Positions 15,805 to 24,569 of a DNA stretch of 64,000 bases are shown piece by piece. The position numbers and the translations under genes were made by a program. The notes below the pieces were generated by a model. That model was given only the letters and a program-made list of their open reading frames with translations, ran no database searches and was not told the origin of the DNA. The stretch is from Candidatus Gastranaerophilales bacterium. Its GTDB lineage: Bacteria; Cyanobacteriota; Vampirovibrionia; Gastranaerophilales; Gastranaerophilaceae. The first letter of the stretch is position 1; every line of letters starts with the position of its first letter. The stretch lies in NCBI GenBank assembly GCA_944324435.1, contig CALUWH010000004.1, forward strand, positions 31,208 through 95,207. Reading direction: 5' to 3'.

Positions 15805-17256
15805 ATGGGTATTTATAGAATTCCTGATGAATACTATTTCAGACTGCATCATGTCCGGCCGCGCTTCAAAAATGATGTTGAAAATGTACTTATATATATG
15901 GCGGAAGAATTATCCAGAATTGATTCCGCACCTAAAAAAGAATTTATAAAGTCAATGAATAATGCCATATACTGCTATCCGGGAAATGCAAATAAGCAGT
16001 TAAAGACTATTAATAATTGGCGTACAGAAATTTCTGCTTTATTTGGATTTATTGTATATAAAAACGATAATTATTGTGTAGGGAAAAGGGCGAAAGAACT
16101 TGCTGAAAAACAAGATTTGGTAGAAGCTTTTAAAATATTCTTGTATAATTTTCAATACCCCGGCGCGCATATTAAGCCCAAAGCTGTTATTGAACAAATT
16201 CAGCACGGAATACATTTTAAGCCTGCTCAATATATATTGAAACTCTTGAAGTATGCCTCAGAACTTGAGAAATGTTCAATAGGAATAACCAAAGCGGAAG
16301 CGTGTCATTGTATATTCAATGATTTGCGAGTAACCTGTCATAATGAAGATGTAAGTCTGACCTGGAATAGAATTCTAAAGAACAGGCAGAATAACATTTC
16401 TTATGACTGTGATGGTGATATAGTCCGCTACGCCGGCGACATTTTAGATTATATGGAAATTGCTAACCTTGTAAAAACATACGACAGCAAGACATACTAT
16501 TTAAATTCATTAGAAAATGAGATGATTATGAAATTCTGTGAGTCTAATGAATGGTTTTCAGGTTATGATGATATGCTAAAAGAGCGCAACGCTACACTTA
16601 AACAAGTACAGGCATGTACAAACAGCTGGTTTGATTATGTTAACAGAGATATGTCAAGCACGGATTTTTCAACTGATATTTTAACGTTTATTGCCCAAAA
16701 TAATAATGATTATAACCATCTGCTTGACTCTGCTGCTCGATTTGAACAAGACAAGTCCATAACCGAAAAAATAATTACAAACAGGCTTAATAATGAATAT
16801 GAAACATTTACAACTAAGGACATCGGCGATATTGGCGAAAATCTTGTTCACGGGCACGAATGTATGCGCCTTAAAAAGAGCGAACGCAGTGATTTAATCC
16901 ATCTAGTCCAACGTATTCCTACCAAATTCGCAGTCGGATATGACATTAGTTCTGTTGAAACAGATGAAAGAAAAAGATTTATTGAAGTAAAAACGACAAT
17001 CTCATCAAAACCGCTGAACTTTAACCGTATTCATCTGACAAAAAATGAGTGGAATACGGCTGACAGTACAAGAGAACGTTACTTTATATACAGACTTATG
17101 CTAAGTAAAAATAAAAGGACATTATTTTTAATTCAAGATCCGGTAGGCCTGTATAAGACCGACAAAATTGATATGATTCCGTGTGACGGGGCAGATATTA
17201 TATTTGATCCAAAAAAAATAGGACAATTTGAGGAGCTTTTAACATGGGAAAATTAA
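15805..17256 (+). CDS. Putative restriction endonuclease with C-terminal DUF3883-like nuclease domain
   Basis: A 483-aa protein between two m5C methyltransferases. Residues about 340-440 form a DUF3883/PD-(D/E)XK-like domain: 'DIGDIGENLVHGHE' (conserved Glu), then 'GYDISSVETDE' (Asp near 379) and 'FIEVKTT' (ExK, about 394-396). The N-terminal 330 residues are alpha-helical, of no family I recognise, and could hold target recognition. It most likely cleaves the asymmetric or degenerate site the two enzymes methylate. It overlaps the downstream methyltransferase start by 13 nt. Confidence 0.8.
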   Translation: MGIYRIPDEYYFRLHHVRPRFKNDVENVLIYMAEELSRIDSAPKKEFIKSMNNAIYCYPGNANKQLKTINNWRTEISALFGFIVYKNDNYCVGKRAKELAEKQDLVEAFKIFLYNFQYPGAHIKPKAVIEQIQHGIHFKPAQYILKLLKYASELEKCSIGITKAEACHCIFNDLRVTCHNEDVSLTWNRILKNRQNNISYDCDGDIVRYAGDILDYMEIANLVKTYDSKTYYLNSLENEMIMKFCESNEWFSGYDDMLKERNATLKQVQACTNSWFDYVNRDMSSTDFSTDILTFIAQNNNDYNHLLDSAARFEQDKSITEKIITNRLNNEYETFTTKDIGDIGENLVHGHECMRLKKSERSDLIHLVQRIPTKFAVGYDISSVETDERKRFIEVKTTISSKPLNFNRIHLTKNEWNTADSTRERYFIYRLMLSKNKRTLFLIQDPVGLYKTDKIDMIPCDGADIIFDPKKIGQFEELLTWEN

Positions 17257-18206
17257 GGGTAGCATCACTTTTTTGCGGCTGCGGAGGAACAGATATTGGT
17301 CTGCTTGGAGATTTTACTTTTTTAGGAAAATATTATTCACCAAATAATACCCAAATAGTTTATGCAAATGATATAGAGCCTTCTGCCTGCAAATTATTTG
17401 AAGATAATTTTGGAATCACTCCTGATAACAGAGATATTCGGGAGGTTAAATCATCTGAGCTGCCCGAATTTGATATATTAACAGGCGGTTTCCCCTGTCA
17501 GTCTTTTTCTATTGTGGCACAAAATCCCAAAAGATTAGGCATAAAAGACGAAAAAGGAAAACTTTTTTTTGAAATGTGCAGGATTTTAAACGACAGACAA
17601 CCTAAAGCTTTTGTCGCGGAAAACGTAAAGGGAATTTTGTCGGCGAACAAAGGAGAGGCTTTTCCCTTAATAATTAAAGAATTTGAACAAGCAGGATACA
17701 ATGTAGTTTATAAATTAGTAAATGCCGCAAATTACGGAGTTCCGCAAAAGAGGGAGAGAGTTATTATTGTAGGAATCAGAAAAGACTTGAAAAGACAATT
17801 TGTATTTCCTGAAGAACCTATATTAGCAGAAGAAAATTTTGTACCGTTAAAAAGTGTCATAGAGCAGAAGGTCTCTGAGAAATATTATTTTAGTGAACGA
17901 GCAGTTTCAGGATTAAAGAATGCAAATAAGAATATGAATAAGGGGCGTGCTCAAGATATTGAAAAACCCTGTAATACAGTAGGTTCACATCTTGCTAAAG
18001 TTTCGTTAAACAGTACAGATCCGGTCTTACTCATAAAAAACAGGTACAGACGTTTTACCCCAAGAGAAGTTGCCCGGATACAATCATTTCCGGAAAATTA
18101 TAAATTGTCATATTCAGAAAGCGCGCAGTACCGCGCATTAGGAAACGCAATTGCTCCTCTGGTAATGTGGTATATTGCAAGAGATCTTGCAGGCATGATT
18201 GAATAA
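17244..18206 (+). CDS. DNA (cytosine-5) methyltransferase, second of two
   Basis: A 320-aa m5C methyltransferase with motifs I 'SLFCGCGGTDIG', IV 'GGFPCQSFS' (catalytic Cys), VI 'FVAENV', VIII 'PQKRERV', IX 'REVARIQSFPENY' and X 'ALGNAIAP'. The variable region before motif IX, which sets specificity, differs from the first enzyme and is short. Two distinct m5C enzymes with one nuclease usually mean an asymmetric recognition site with a cytosine to be modified on each strand. The ATG overlaps the nuclease gene, implying translational coupling. Confidence 0.93.
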   Translation: MGKLRVASLFCGCGGTDIGLLGDFTFLGKYYSPNNTQIVYANDIEPSACKLFEDNFGITPDNRDIREVKSSELPEFDILTGGFPCQSFSIVAQNPKRLGIKDEKGKLFFEMCRILNDRQPKAFVAENVKGILSANKGEAFPLIIKEFEQAGYNVVYKLVNAANYGVPQKRERVIIVGIRKDLKRQFVFPEEPILAEENFVPLKSVIEQKVSEKYYFSERAVSGLKNANKNMNKGRAQDIEKPCNTVGSHLAKVSLNSTDPVLLIKNRYRRFTPREVARIQSFPENYKLSYSESAQYRALGNAIAPLVMWYIARDLAGMIE

Positions 18207-18221
18207 TCACTACATATACAA

Positions 18222-18256
18222 AAACGGACAGTAATTTTAAACTGCCCGTTTTGTGT
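18222..18256. terminator. Bidirectional terminator between R-M operon and tpiA
   Basis: Arms AACGGACAGT (18222-18231) and ACTGCCCGTT (18241-18250) pair with one mismatch. T-rich sequence follows on both strands (TTTTGTG on plus, TTTTTG on minus), between two convergent genes. Confidence 0.75.
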
Positions 18257-18273
18257 ATTAATTATTTTCAGCG

Positions 18274-19068
18274 TTATACGCTTACTTTCATTGTATTTGC
18301 AATAATTTCGTTAAAGCTGTCAGCTTTAAGGCTAGCGCCTCCAACCAATGCTCCGTCAATATCAGATTGAGACATTTGTTCTTCTATAGTTGAAGGTTTA
18401 ACTGAACCACCGTAAAGAATTCTTATAGAATCGCCTGCTTTTTCGGAAGAAACCTCTTTTACAACATTTCTAATCATAGCAATTACTCTGTTGGCTTCCT
18501 GACTGTCACAGGTTTTTCCTGTACCGATAGCCCAAATTGGTTCGTAAGCAATAACGGATTTAGAAATTTCTTCTTCTGATAAACCATTTAACGCAGCTCT
18601 GATTTGGGTTGCAATATGTTGATCAGTTACGCCGGCTTCTCTTTGTTCCAGAGTCTCTCCGCAGCAAATAATAGGAATCAAACCGCCTGCAAGAATTGCT
18701 TTAGCTTTCTTGTTAATCATCTCATCAGTTTCTGAGAAATATTGTCTTCTTTCACTGTGTCCGATAATGATATAAGAACATCCAGCATCTGCAAGCATTT
18801 CAACAGAAACTTCTCCTGTATAAGCACCGGATTTTTCCCAGTGACAATTCTGTGCAGCAATTGCAATTTTGTCTCCGCCGCATCCGCAATTGCATCTTTC
18901 GGTTTGAACAACATTTAGTGAAGTAAACACAGGTGCAATAACAATAGAAGGTAATTGTTGTGCCGTAAAATCTTTTGTAAAGCTTTTTATTCCTTCAAAC
19001 AAAGCTTTTGCCTCGTCTTGCAATAGATTCATTTTCCAGTTGCCTGCAATAATTGGTTTTCTAGACAT
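18274..19068 (-). CDS. tpiA: Triosephosphate isomerase
   Basis: A 264-aa TIM-barrel enzyme interconverting dihydroxyacetone phosphate and glyceraldehyde 3-phosphate. Catalytic residues are present: Lys in 'GNWKMN', His in 'IGHSERR', Glu in 'AYEPIWAIGTG', plus loop 'GGSVKPST'. Oddly it has a Cys-rich stretch 'ERCNCGCGGDK' near residues 58-68, before 'AAQNCHW', where most family members have no cysteines. An AAGGAG site precedes the ATG. Confidence 0.96.
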   Translation of the reverse strand: MSRKPIIAGNWKMNLLQDEAKALFEGIKSFTKDFTAQQLPSIVIAPVFTSLNVVQTERCNCGCGGDKIAIAAQNCHWEKSGAYTGEVSVEMLADAGCSYIIIGHSERRQYFSETDEMINKKAKAILAGGLIPIICCGETLEQREAGVTDQHIATQIRAALNGLSEEEISKSVIAYEPIWAIGTGKTCDSQEANRVIAMIRNVVKEVSSEKAGDSIRILYGGSVKPSTIEEQMSQSDIDGALVGGASLKADSFNEIIANTMKVSV

Positions 19069-19209
19069 AATTCATTCTCCTTTATTCAAGTAGTGGAGCA
19101 CTGCATTATTCAGGGAACCACTCTCCTTATTATTACAATCGAATTTTAGAATAAACAAGGCCCAAAATCAAGAATTGTAAAATTTGTTTTTTTTAATTAA
19201 AATGAGGAT

Positions 19210-20121
19210 ATGAGAATTCAGCCGAATTATAATATTAACAATAGAATATATGCATATAATGATGGCAAGTCAACTCCCTTTAAAGCGCAGATATACTCGC
19301 CAAAAAAATCAATATTTACTCGCATAAATCCCGGGAAAATGTATTTACAAAAGATGTTTGAGCGGACACTTGTCATTTCCAGAGCAAGAATCCAGCCGAT
19401 TATTCCGGCACTCATAGATATTACAAAAGAGATCCCTCTAAATAGCAAAAAGAAAACTACTTATGCCTGGGATATCAACGACGGAACACGAAAAAAATAT
19501 GCTCTTATTTTACATGGGATGAGCCAGAATGTTTCAAATCTACAGCCGTTGTATAAAGAAATTACAGAGAAAACAGATTTTGCAGTTTTCGCCCCCGAAT
19601 ACAGAGGCTTTGGAAAAAATCCAAAATCTGTAGTAAGCACAAAGACATTTGCAGAGGATACAGCTCTCGCTCTTGAATATTTAAAGAAGAAAGGAATCAA
19701 ACAAGAAAACATATATGTTATAGGGCACAGCCTCGGGGGATACATTGCATCACAACTTGTGCAAAAAAATCCGGATTTGGGAAGGTTAATTCTTGTATCT
19801 TCTATTGATTCTTTAAAAAAGGATGCTACGAATTTTCTAGCGGCAAAAAATAGTGCTTCACCAGCGATATTATACTTGTATGAACATTTTAAGATACTAC
19901 GCAGCCCTATTGAGCGCTTATTCAAGACAGGGGATTGTCTAAAAAAAATTAATACCCCAATAGATATCATACATTCAACAAATGATACTGTTGTAAAATC
20001 AATTTCTGCAGAAAGAATAGCCAAAAAGTGCAAAAATCTCCAGAGCCTTCATCTATTAAAAACAGGAGGACACGCCTGGGACAATCAAAAAATTAACACA
20101 ATAATATCTATTTTAAGCTGA
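19210..20121 (+). CDS. Alpha/beta hydrolase with N-terminal PFKA-type segment
   Basis: A 303-aa serine hydrolase. The nucleophile elbow 'IGHSLGG' places Ser at 174; 'LILHGMSQN' is the oxyanion region; 'STNDTVV' and 'GGHAWDN' supply the Asp and His. The sequence resembles bacterial hydrolases of the BEM46/YqiA-like group acting on unknown esters. The first 40 residues are low-complexity with 'STPFKAQIYSPKKS', a motif also seen in the small protein at 51198. TTGTAA-17-TAAAAT lies exactly 6 nt before the ATG, predicting a leaderless mRNA. It overlaps the convergent gene by 9 nt. Confidence 0.85.
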   Translation: MRIQPNYNINNRIYAYNDGKSTPFKAQIYSPKKSIFTRINPGKMYLQKMFERTLVISRARIQPIIPALIDITKEIPLNSKKKTTYAWDINDGTRKKYALILHGMSQNVSNLQPLYKEITEKTDFAVFAPEYRGFGKNPKSVVSTKTFAEDTALALEYLKKKGIKQENIYVIGHSLGGYIASQLVQKNPDLGRLILVSSIDSLKKDATNFLAAKNSASPAILYLYEHFKILRSPIERLFKTGDCLKKINTPIDIIHSTNDTVVKSISAERIAKKCKNLQSLHLLKTGGHAWDNQKINTIISILS

Positions 20122-20436
20122 CAGAGAGGTTGAGATTCCTTCCATAATGTTATAAAAATCTTCCTGAGGCAAGGTCGACATGGTTTTTAAAGCGTAAGAC
20201 AAAACACTTACTTTATCATACCATCTTCTAGAATTAGATATCTTATAAAGCCCGAGAACACGATCAATCCCAATACTAACCTCTTGTTCTTCATCTTCTT
20301 CATGCATCTCTTTTATTTGTCTTACAACTGTTGTCAGATCTCTGGATAAAGCACGTCTTTTATCTTCATCCATATCTTTTAGTAACGACAATGCTTGTTT
20401 TGTATACTCATTTGAATCATACCAACGTCTGTTCAT
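20113..20436 (-). CDS. RWYD-repeat protein 1
   Basis: A 107-aa acidic protein made of two units that each begin with Arg-Arg-Trp-Tyr-Asp ('NRRWYDSNEYTKQALSLL' at residues 2-19 and 'SRRWYDKVSVLSYALKTM' at about 68-85), followed by a predicted helix. The second protein with this plan, also 107 aa, is at 46703. GGGAGAGG precedes the ATG. No known family recognised; a cytoplasmic helical repeat is the simplest reading. Confidence 0.75.
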   Translation of the reverse strand: MNRRWYDSNEYTKQALSLLKDMDEDKRRALSRDLTTVVRQIKEMHEEDEEQEVSIGIDRVLGLYKISNSRRWYDKVSVLSYALKTMSTLPQEDFYNIMEGISTSLSA

Positions 20437-20526
20437 TCAAACCTCTCCCAATACACAATATATATACTAGTATAGTCAAACAAGCTTATTTAGCAATCAT
20501 ACATTTAATGTAACATGGCCGAAGCA

Positions 20527-22122
20527 TTATAAATACAAGACAACTAGATCGCCCTCTTTAAACATTGTTTCACCATCCGGCACAATATGTTTGCCTTCTC
20601 GTTTTATCATAACTATCATTATATTTTTTGCTATGTTAAGCTCTTTGATTTTTTTATTGCACCAAGGGTGGCTCCTATCCACAATAAATTCGCGCAGTTC
20701 AATCTTATCATCCGCCTGGCTTTCAGGAAGGCTCATCGTAATATTATCGCCCTCTTGTATTATTGTGTAACCCTTAGGTACGATTTTTTCTGCACCGCGT
20801 CTGATTAAAAGTACAAGTGCTTTGCCGGGAAATGCAATATTTCTCACTTCCTGCCCTATCCACTCATGGCCTGTGGGAATATTTATTCTGAGAAGTTTTA
20901 TTGCGCATTCTTCCTGATAATCATTAAATGTCTTTTTCACGTCTGAAAACTCATCGAGCATGTTTGTTTTTTTAGAAAACCACGGAAGCAAGCTTCCCTG
21001 AAAGGCGACGGAAAGTATTGATATTAAAAATACAAGATGGAACAAATCATAATGGAGCGTAATTCCGCTGTCTACAGCGATTATTGCAAATACAATCGAG
21101 GCAACGCCCCTTAACCCTGCCCAGGATATAAGCAGGCATTGATTAATACTTGATTTGAACGGAAGAAGCAGTGCAAATATTACAATCGGTCGGGCAATGA
21201 AGGTCAAAAACAAGAATATTAATGTTCCGGTAACCAGTATTTGCGGAACTTCTCTTGGGAATGCAAGCAAACCCAAGATAAAGAATATACCTATTTGAGC
21301 AAGCTTTGTTATGCCGTCAAAGAAGTTTATCATAGAAGATTTGTTGTGGATTTTTGCATTACCCAGAATTATTCCGAGAAAATACACGGATAAAAATGGG
21401 TTGCCGCTGTATAGTTCGGGCAGAGCGTACGCTGCAAGTACAAGCGCGATGATAAAAAGTGTGTCGTTTCCTTCTGTTACTATTCTAGTTTTTTCAAATA
21501 TAAAAATAGCTGCTTTAGCGATTATGACACCGGTTAGAATCCCGAGAATCATCTGTTTTAAAAACAGAACAAAAACAAATCCTGCACTCTGCCCCTGCAA
21601 AAGAGTGATTGCAAGGATTACCAGAACATAAGACATCGGATCGTTGCTTCCGCTCTCTATCTCAAGAAGCGGCGCTGTGTGGTCTTTCAGGTTCAGTTTT
21701 TTAGCCCTCAAAATCGAAAAAACCGAAGCTGCATCCGTAGAGCTTATTACAGAGCCAATAAGAAAACTTTCAAGGAAATTCAGATTAAGTATAAAGTGGC
21801 AAAAAATGCAGGTCAGAGCAGCTGTTCCAAAAACACCTATGGTGGAAAGAATAGAAGCTTTTGCAATAATCGGTTTTGCAGTCTGCCATTTTGTGCAGAA
21901 ACCGCCGTAAAAGATTATAAATCCGAGTGCTATTGAACACAGGTCCTTTGTTGTTGTAAAGTCCGCATAATGAATCTTGAATATTCCGTCTGAGCCGAAC
22001 AGCATACCGAGACACATAAAAAACAACAACGCTGGGATTCCGAGCGTGTTTAAAAATTTGTTAGTGAAAATTGCCGAGAATATTACAACAGCACACAATA
22101 TAACTATAAAAACCATTAGCAC
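20527..22122 (-). CDS. Cation:proton antiporter, NhaP2/CvrA type (CPA1) with RCK_C domains
   Basis: A 531-aa membrane antiporter. About 12 hydrophobic helices fill residues 1-395, with family motifs 'SSTDAASVFSIL' and 'ESGSNDPMSY' (the Asn-Asp transport pair). The C-terminal 130 residues look like two TrkA-C/RCK_C regulatory units ('GHEWIGQEVRNIAFPG...' and 'SHPWCNKKIKELNI...'). Members exchange K+ or Na+ for H+ in the inner membrane. The start may be GTG at 22122 or ATG at 22116; no strong ribosome-binding site decides. Confidence 0.9.
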   Translation of the reverse strand: MLMVFIVILCAVVIFSAIFTNKFLNTLGIPALLFFMCLGMLFGSDGIFKIHYADFTTTKDLCSIALGFIIFYGGFCTKWQTAKPIIAKASILSTIGVFGTAALTCIFCHFILNLNFLESFLIGSVISSTDAASVFSILRAKKLNLKDHTAPLLEIESGSNDPMSYVLVILAITLLQGQSAGFVFVLFLKQMILGILTGVIIAKAAIFIFEKTRIVTEGNDTLFIIALVLAAYALPELYSGNPFLSVYFLGIILGNAKIHNKSSMINFFDGITKLAQIGIFFILGLLAFPREVPQILVTGTLIFLFLTFIARPIVIFALLLPFKSSINQCLLISWAGLRGVASIVFAIIAVDSGITLHYDLFHLVFLISILSVAFQGSLLPWFSKKTNMLDEFSDVKKTFNDYQEECAIKLLRINIPTGHEWIGQEVRNIAFPGKALVLLIRRGAEKIVPKGYTIIQEGDNITMSLPESQADDKIELREFIVDRSHPWCNKKIKELNIAKNIMIVMIKREGKHIVPDGETMFKEGDLVVLYL

Positions 22123-22161
22123 ACTTTTATTTTGTCCATTGAGATTTTATTATAACATATT

Positions 22162-23223
22162 TTAACTTTTTAAGTAAGCCTCAATGAAACCGTCTAAATC
22201 GCCGTCCATAACCGCATCAACATTTCCCATTTCAAATCCTGTACGGTGATCTTTTACTAATTTATACGGATGGAAAACATAAGAACGGATTTGTGAGCCG
22301 AAGTTTATATCAAAATTTTCACCCTTTAGTTCCGCAAGCTTTTTTTCGTGCTCTCTCTGGCGGATTTCAAGAAGCTTTGATGCAAGCATTTGCATTGCGT
22401 TCTCTTTATTTTGAAGCTGAGAGCGCTCCTGCTGACATTTAACAACAATCCCTGTCGGCTTGTGCAGAATTCGAACAGCGGTTTCAACTTTGTTGACATT
22501 CTGGCCGCCCGCGCCGCCTGAACGCATTGTATCTACTTCAATATCCTCCGGGGGAATTGTAATAGTTTTCTCGTAATCAGGAATTATCGGAGAAACTTCG
22601 CAGGATGCAAAACTCGTCTGCCTTTTGCCGTTTGCATTAAAAGGAGAAATTCTCACAAGCCTGTGAACGCCTTTTTCAGCTTTTGCGTACCCGTAAGCGT
22701 ATTTGCCGGTAATCTTTATGGTCGCAGATTTTATTCCGGCCTCTTCACCTTCTGACTTATCAATAAGTTCAACCTTCCACCCTCTGGATTCAGCCCATCT
22801 GGTGTACATCCTGAGAAGCATGTTTGCCCAATCCTGTGCGTCTGTTCCGCCGGCTCCTGCATTAATACTCAAAAACGCATCAGCTTCGTCATACTCGCCG
22901 GAAAGCATTTTTTGGATATCGTATTTATCAAGTTCTTTTTCTAGTGTATGAAGCGCATTCTCACTTTCTTTGAGAAGCTCTTCGTCTCCTATTTCCTGAG
23001 CGGTTTTGGCGTCTTCTATAATATTTTCCCATCTGGAAAACATCTCTAATGTTTCTTTGATTTCTCTTGATTTTTGCCCAAGCTCAGATGCAAGGTTCTG
23101 ATTTGACCAGACCTCGGGCGTTTGCAGCTTTGATTCTAAATCCTTTAATTCCTGATTTAACGCTGCAAAATCAATGTTCTGTTTATCCTTATTTATCCGT
23201 TGTTCAAGTTCCTGCAAATTCAT
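22162..23223 (-). CDS. prfB: Peptide chain release factor 2
   Basis: A 353-aa RF2 recognising UAA/UGA. It has the Ser-Pro-Phe codon-reading motif ('[12 protein letters not shown]') and the catalytic '[10 protein letters not shown]'. The ATG overlaps the tmk stop as ATGA. The whole gene is in one frame: the programmed +1 frameshift near codon 26 found in E. coli and many bacteria is absent, and the N-terminus is correspondingly short. Confidence 0.95.
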   Translation of the reverse strand: MNLQELEQRINKDKQNIDFAALNQELKDLESKLQTPEVWSNQNLASELGQKSREIKETLEMFSRWENIIEDAKTAQEIGDEELLKESENALHTLEKELDKYDIQKMLSGEYDEADAFLSINAGAGGTDAQDWANMLLRMYTRWAESRGWKVELIDKSEGEEAGIKSATIKITGKYAYGYAKAEKGVHRLVRISPFNANGKRQTSFASCEVSPIIPDYEKTITIPPEDIEVDTMRSGGAGGQNVNKVETAVRILHKPTGIVVKCQQERSQLQNKENAMQMLASKLLEIRQREHEKKLAELKGENFDINFGSQIRSYVFHPYKLVKDHRTGFEMGNVDAVMDGDLDGFIEAYLKS

Positions 23224-23828
23224 AGACAGTTTACCAGCTCCAAAACCTTTTTGTGAATATTCTCTATTGTATCAGAAGAGTCTATAACTTTCACCCTGTC
23301 AGGCTCTTTTCGAGCAATATCAAGATAACCGTGTCTTACGCGGTTAAAAAATTCTACTCCCGCAGATTCCATTCTGTCTTTATTTTTGCCGACCCTTGCA
23401 AGAGATGTTTCAACATCAATATCGAAAATGATTGTTAAATCCGGTTTCAGACCGCCGGTTGCAATATTGTTCAGATAATTAATTTGAGTAATATCCAACT
23501 CTCTTCCGTAGCCCTGATAAGCAACTGTTGAATCCGTATGCCTGTCACAGAGGATAATTTTCCCCTCTTTGAGCGCAGGTTTTATAATACAGTCAACGTG
23601 CTGCGCCCTGTCTGCGAGAAATAAAAATGATTCGGCAGTTGGAGACACTTCGCTGTCATAATTAAGCAAAATTTCTCTTAATTTTTCGCCCAATCCCCTT
23701 GAACCGGGTTCTCTGGTGAGAAGAGTATCACGCCCAGCTGCGCGTAAATATTTGTCCAGAAGTTCTATCTGGGTCGTTTTTCCGCAACCGTCTGCACCTT
23801 CAAATGTTATAAATAAGCCTCGCTGCAT
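23220..23828 (-). CDS. tmk: Thymidylate kinase
   Basis: A 202-aa P-loop kinase making dTDP from dTMP. Motifs: '[12 protein letters not shown]' (residues 8-19), '[14 protein letters not shown]', and '[16 protein letters not shown]' (DR motif and thymidine site). It overlaps prfB by 4 nt and follows the MNT gene by 1 nt, so it is read through from the HEPN/MNT pair. Confidence 0.95.
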   Translation of the reverse strand: MQRGLFITFEGADGCGKTTQIELLDKYLRAAGRDTLLTREPGSRGLGEKLREILLNYDSEVSPTAESFLFLADRAQHVDCIIKPALKEGKIILCDRHTDSTVAYQGYGRELDITQINYLNNIATGGLKPDLTIIFDIDVETSLARVGKNKDRMESAGVEFFNRVRHGYLDIARKEPDRVKVIDSSDTIENIHKKVLELVNCL

Positions 23829-23829
23829 A

Positions 23830-24117
23830 CTAAATCCGTACCAAATCCTTTTCTATAAGTTTATAAAATTTTTCGTCTATTGTGTCATAATCTGTAAAGT
23901 TGACAACATAAGGTAAATTCGATTGGTCAAAAAGAAATTTGATAATTTCCAATTTTTCATAAGGTATTTTACTTTTAATTAATATATCCAAATCGGATGT
24001 TTTTTCAAAATTACCCTTAACCCTTGAACCGTAATAGTAAAATTCGTAATCTTTTTTATACGCTGCAAGTATGTTTTGGATTATTTTTTCTTCTTCACTG
24101 CTTATGCCTTTTATCAT
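23830..24117 (-). CDS. MNT-family nucleotidyltransferase (putative antitoxin of HEPN/MNT pair)
   Basis: A 95-aa minimal nucleotidyltransferase. The signature 'YGSRVKGNFEKTSDLDILI' holds GS-x(n)-DxD, and 'VVNFTDYDTI' supplies the third acidic residue. Family members AMPylate or otherwise inactivate the HEPN partner. I take ATG at 24117, which overlaps the upstream stop as ATGA; the ATG at 24132 is also open. It is the HI0073-like half of the HI0073/HI0074 arrangement. Confidence 0.85.
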   Translation of the reverse strand: MIKGISSEEEKIIQNILAAYKKDYEFYYYGSRVKGNFEKTSDLDILIKSKIPYEKLEIIKFLFDQSNLPYVVNFTDYDTIDEKFYKLIEKDLVRI

Positions 24118-24527
24118 GACAGGGAATCCCATTTGTTTAATAAGAATTTTACATCAAAAAGAAAATCAGGAATAATTTCAATTAGTCTGCGTGATTTTTC
24201 AAAATTGTATTCATGAGAAGTATTGTTTCTCTGGGTGTAATAATCTTTCCATTTTAGCCAGGAATCAGTAAAACCGTAGCCTTCCATATATCGGAATATA
24301 TTGTTCATAGTAAGCTCTTCTTCCTTTTTGGAATATTGGAGCTTGAAATATTTTTTCATAAGCTTCCAAGCAGTTTCAAAAGTGTATTCAAATCGTTTAA
24401 CACAGGAATCAGCATAAATATCGCAGATATCCTGCTCCAGACTACCTTTTTGATAAACCGCAAAAGCTTTTTCCAAAGAATCGTATGCTTTTCTTAAAGA
24501 TTCTATATCAAGTTCAATATTTTCCAT
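24114..24527 (-). CDS. HEPN-domain protein (HI0074 family, putative toxin)
   Basis: A 137-aa all-helical protein of the nucleotidyltransferase-substrate-binding/HEPN type. The RNase motif R-x4-H is intact in 'YYTQRNNTSHEYN' near residues 103-115. Partner of the MNT gene it overlaps by 4 nt. TAAAAT (24534-24539) lies exactly 6 nt before the ATG with no Shine-Dalgarno, so the toxin-first mRNA is predicted to be leaderless. The pair leads directly into tmk and prfB. Confidence 0.85.
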   Translation of the reverse strand: MENIELDIESLRKAYDSLEKAFAVYQKGSLEQDICDIYADSCVKRFEYTFETAWKLMKKYFKLQYSKKEEELTMNNIFRYMEGYGFTDSWLKWKDYYTQRNNTSHEYNFEKSRRLIEIIPDFLFDVKFLLNKWDSLS

Positions 24528-24569
24528 AAGTTCATTTTACAAAAAACAAACTTTTTCGCAAAGGTATGG

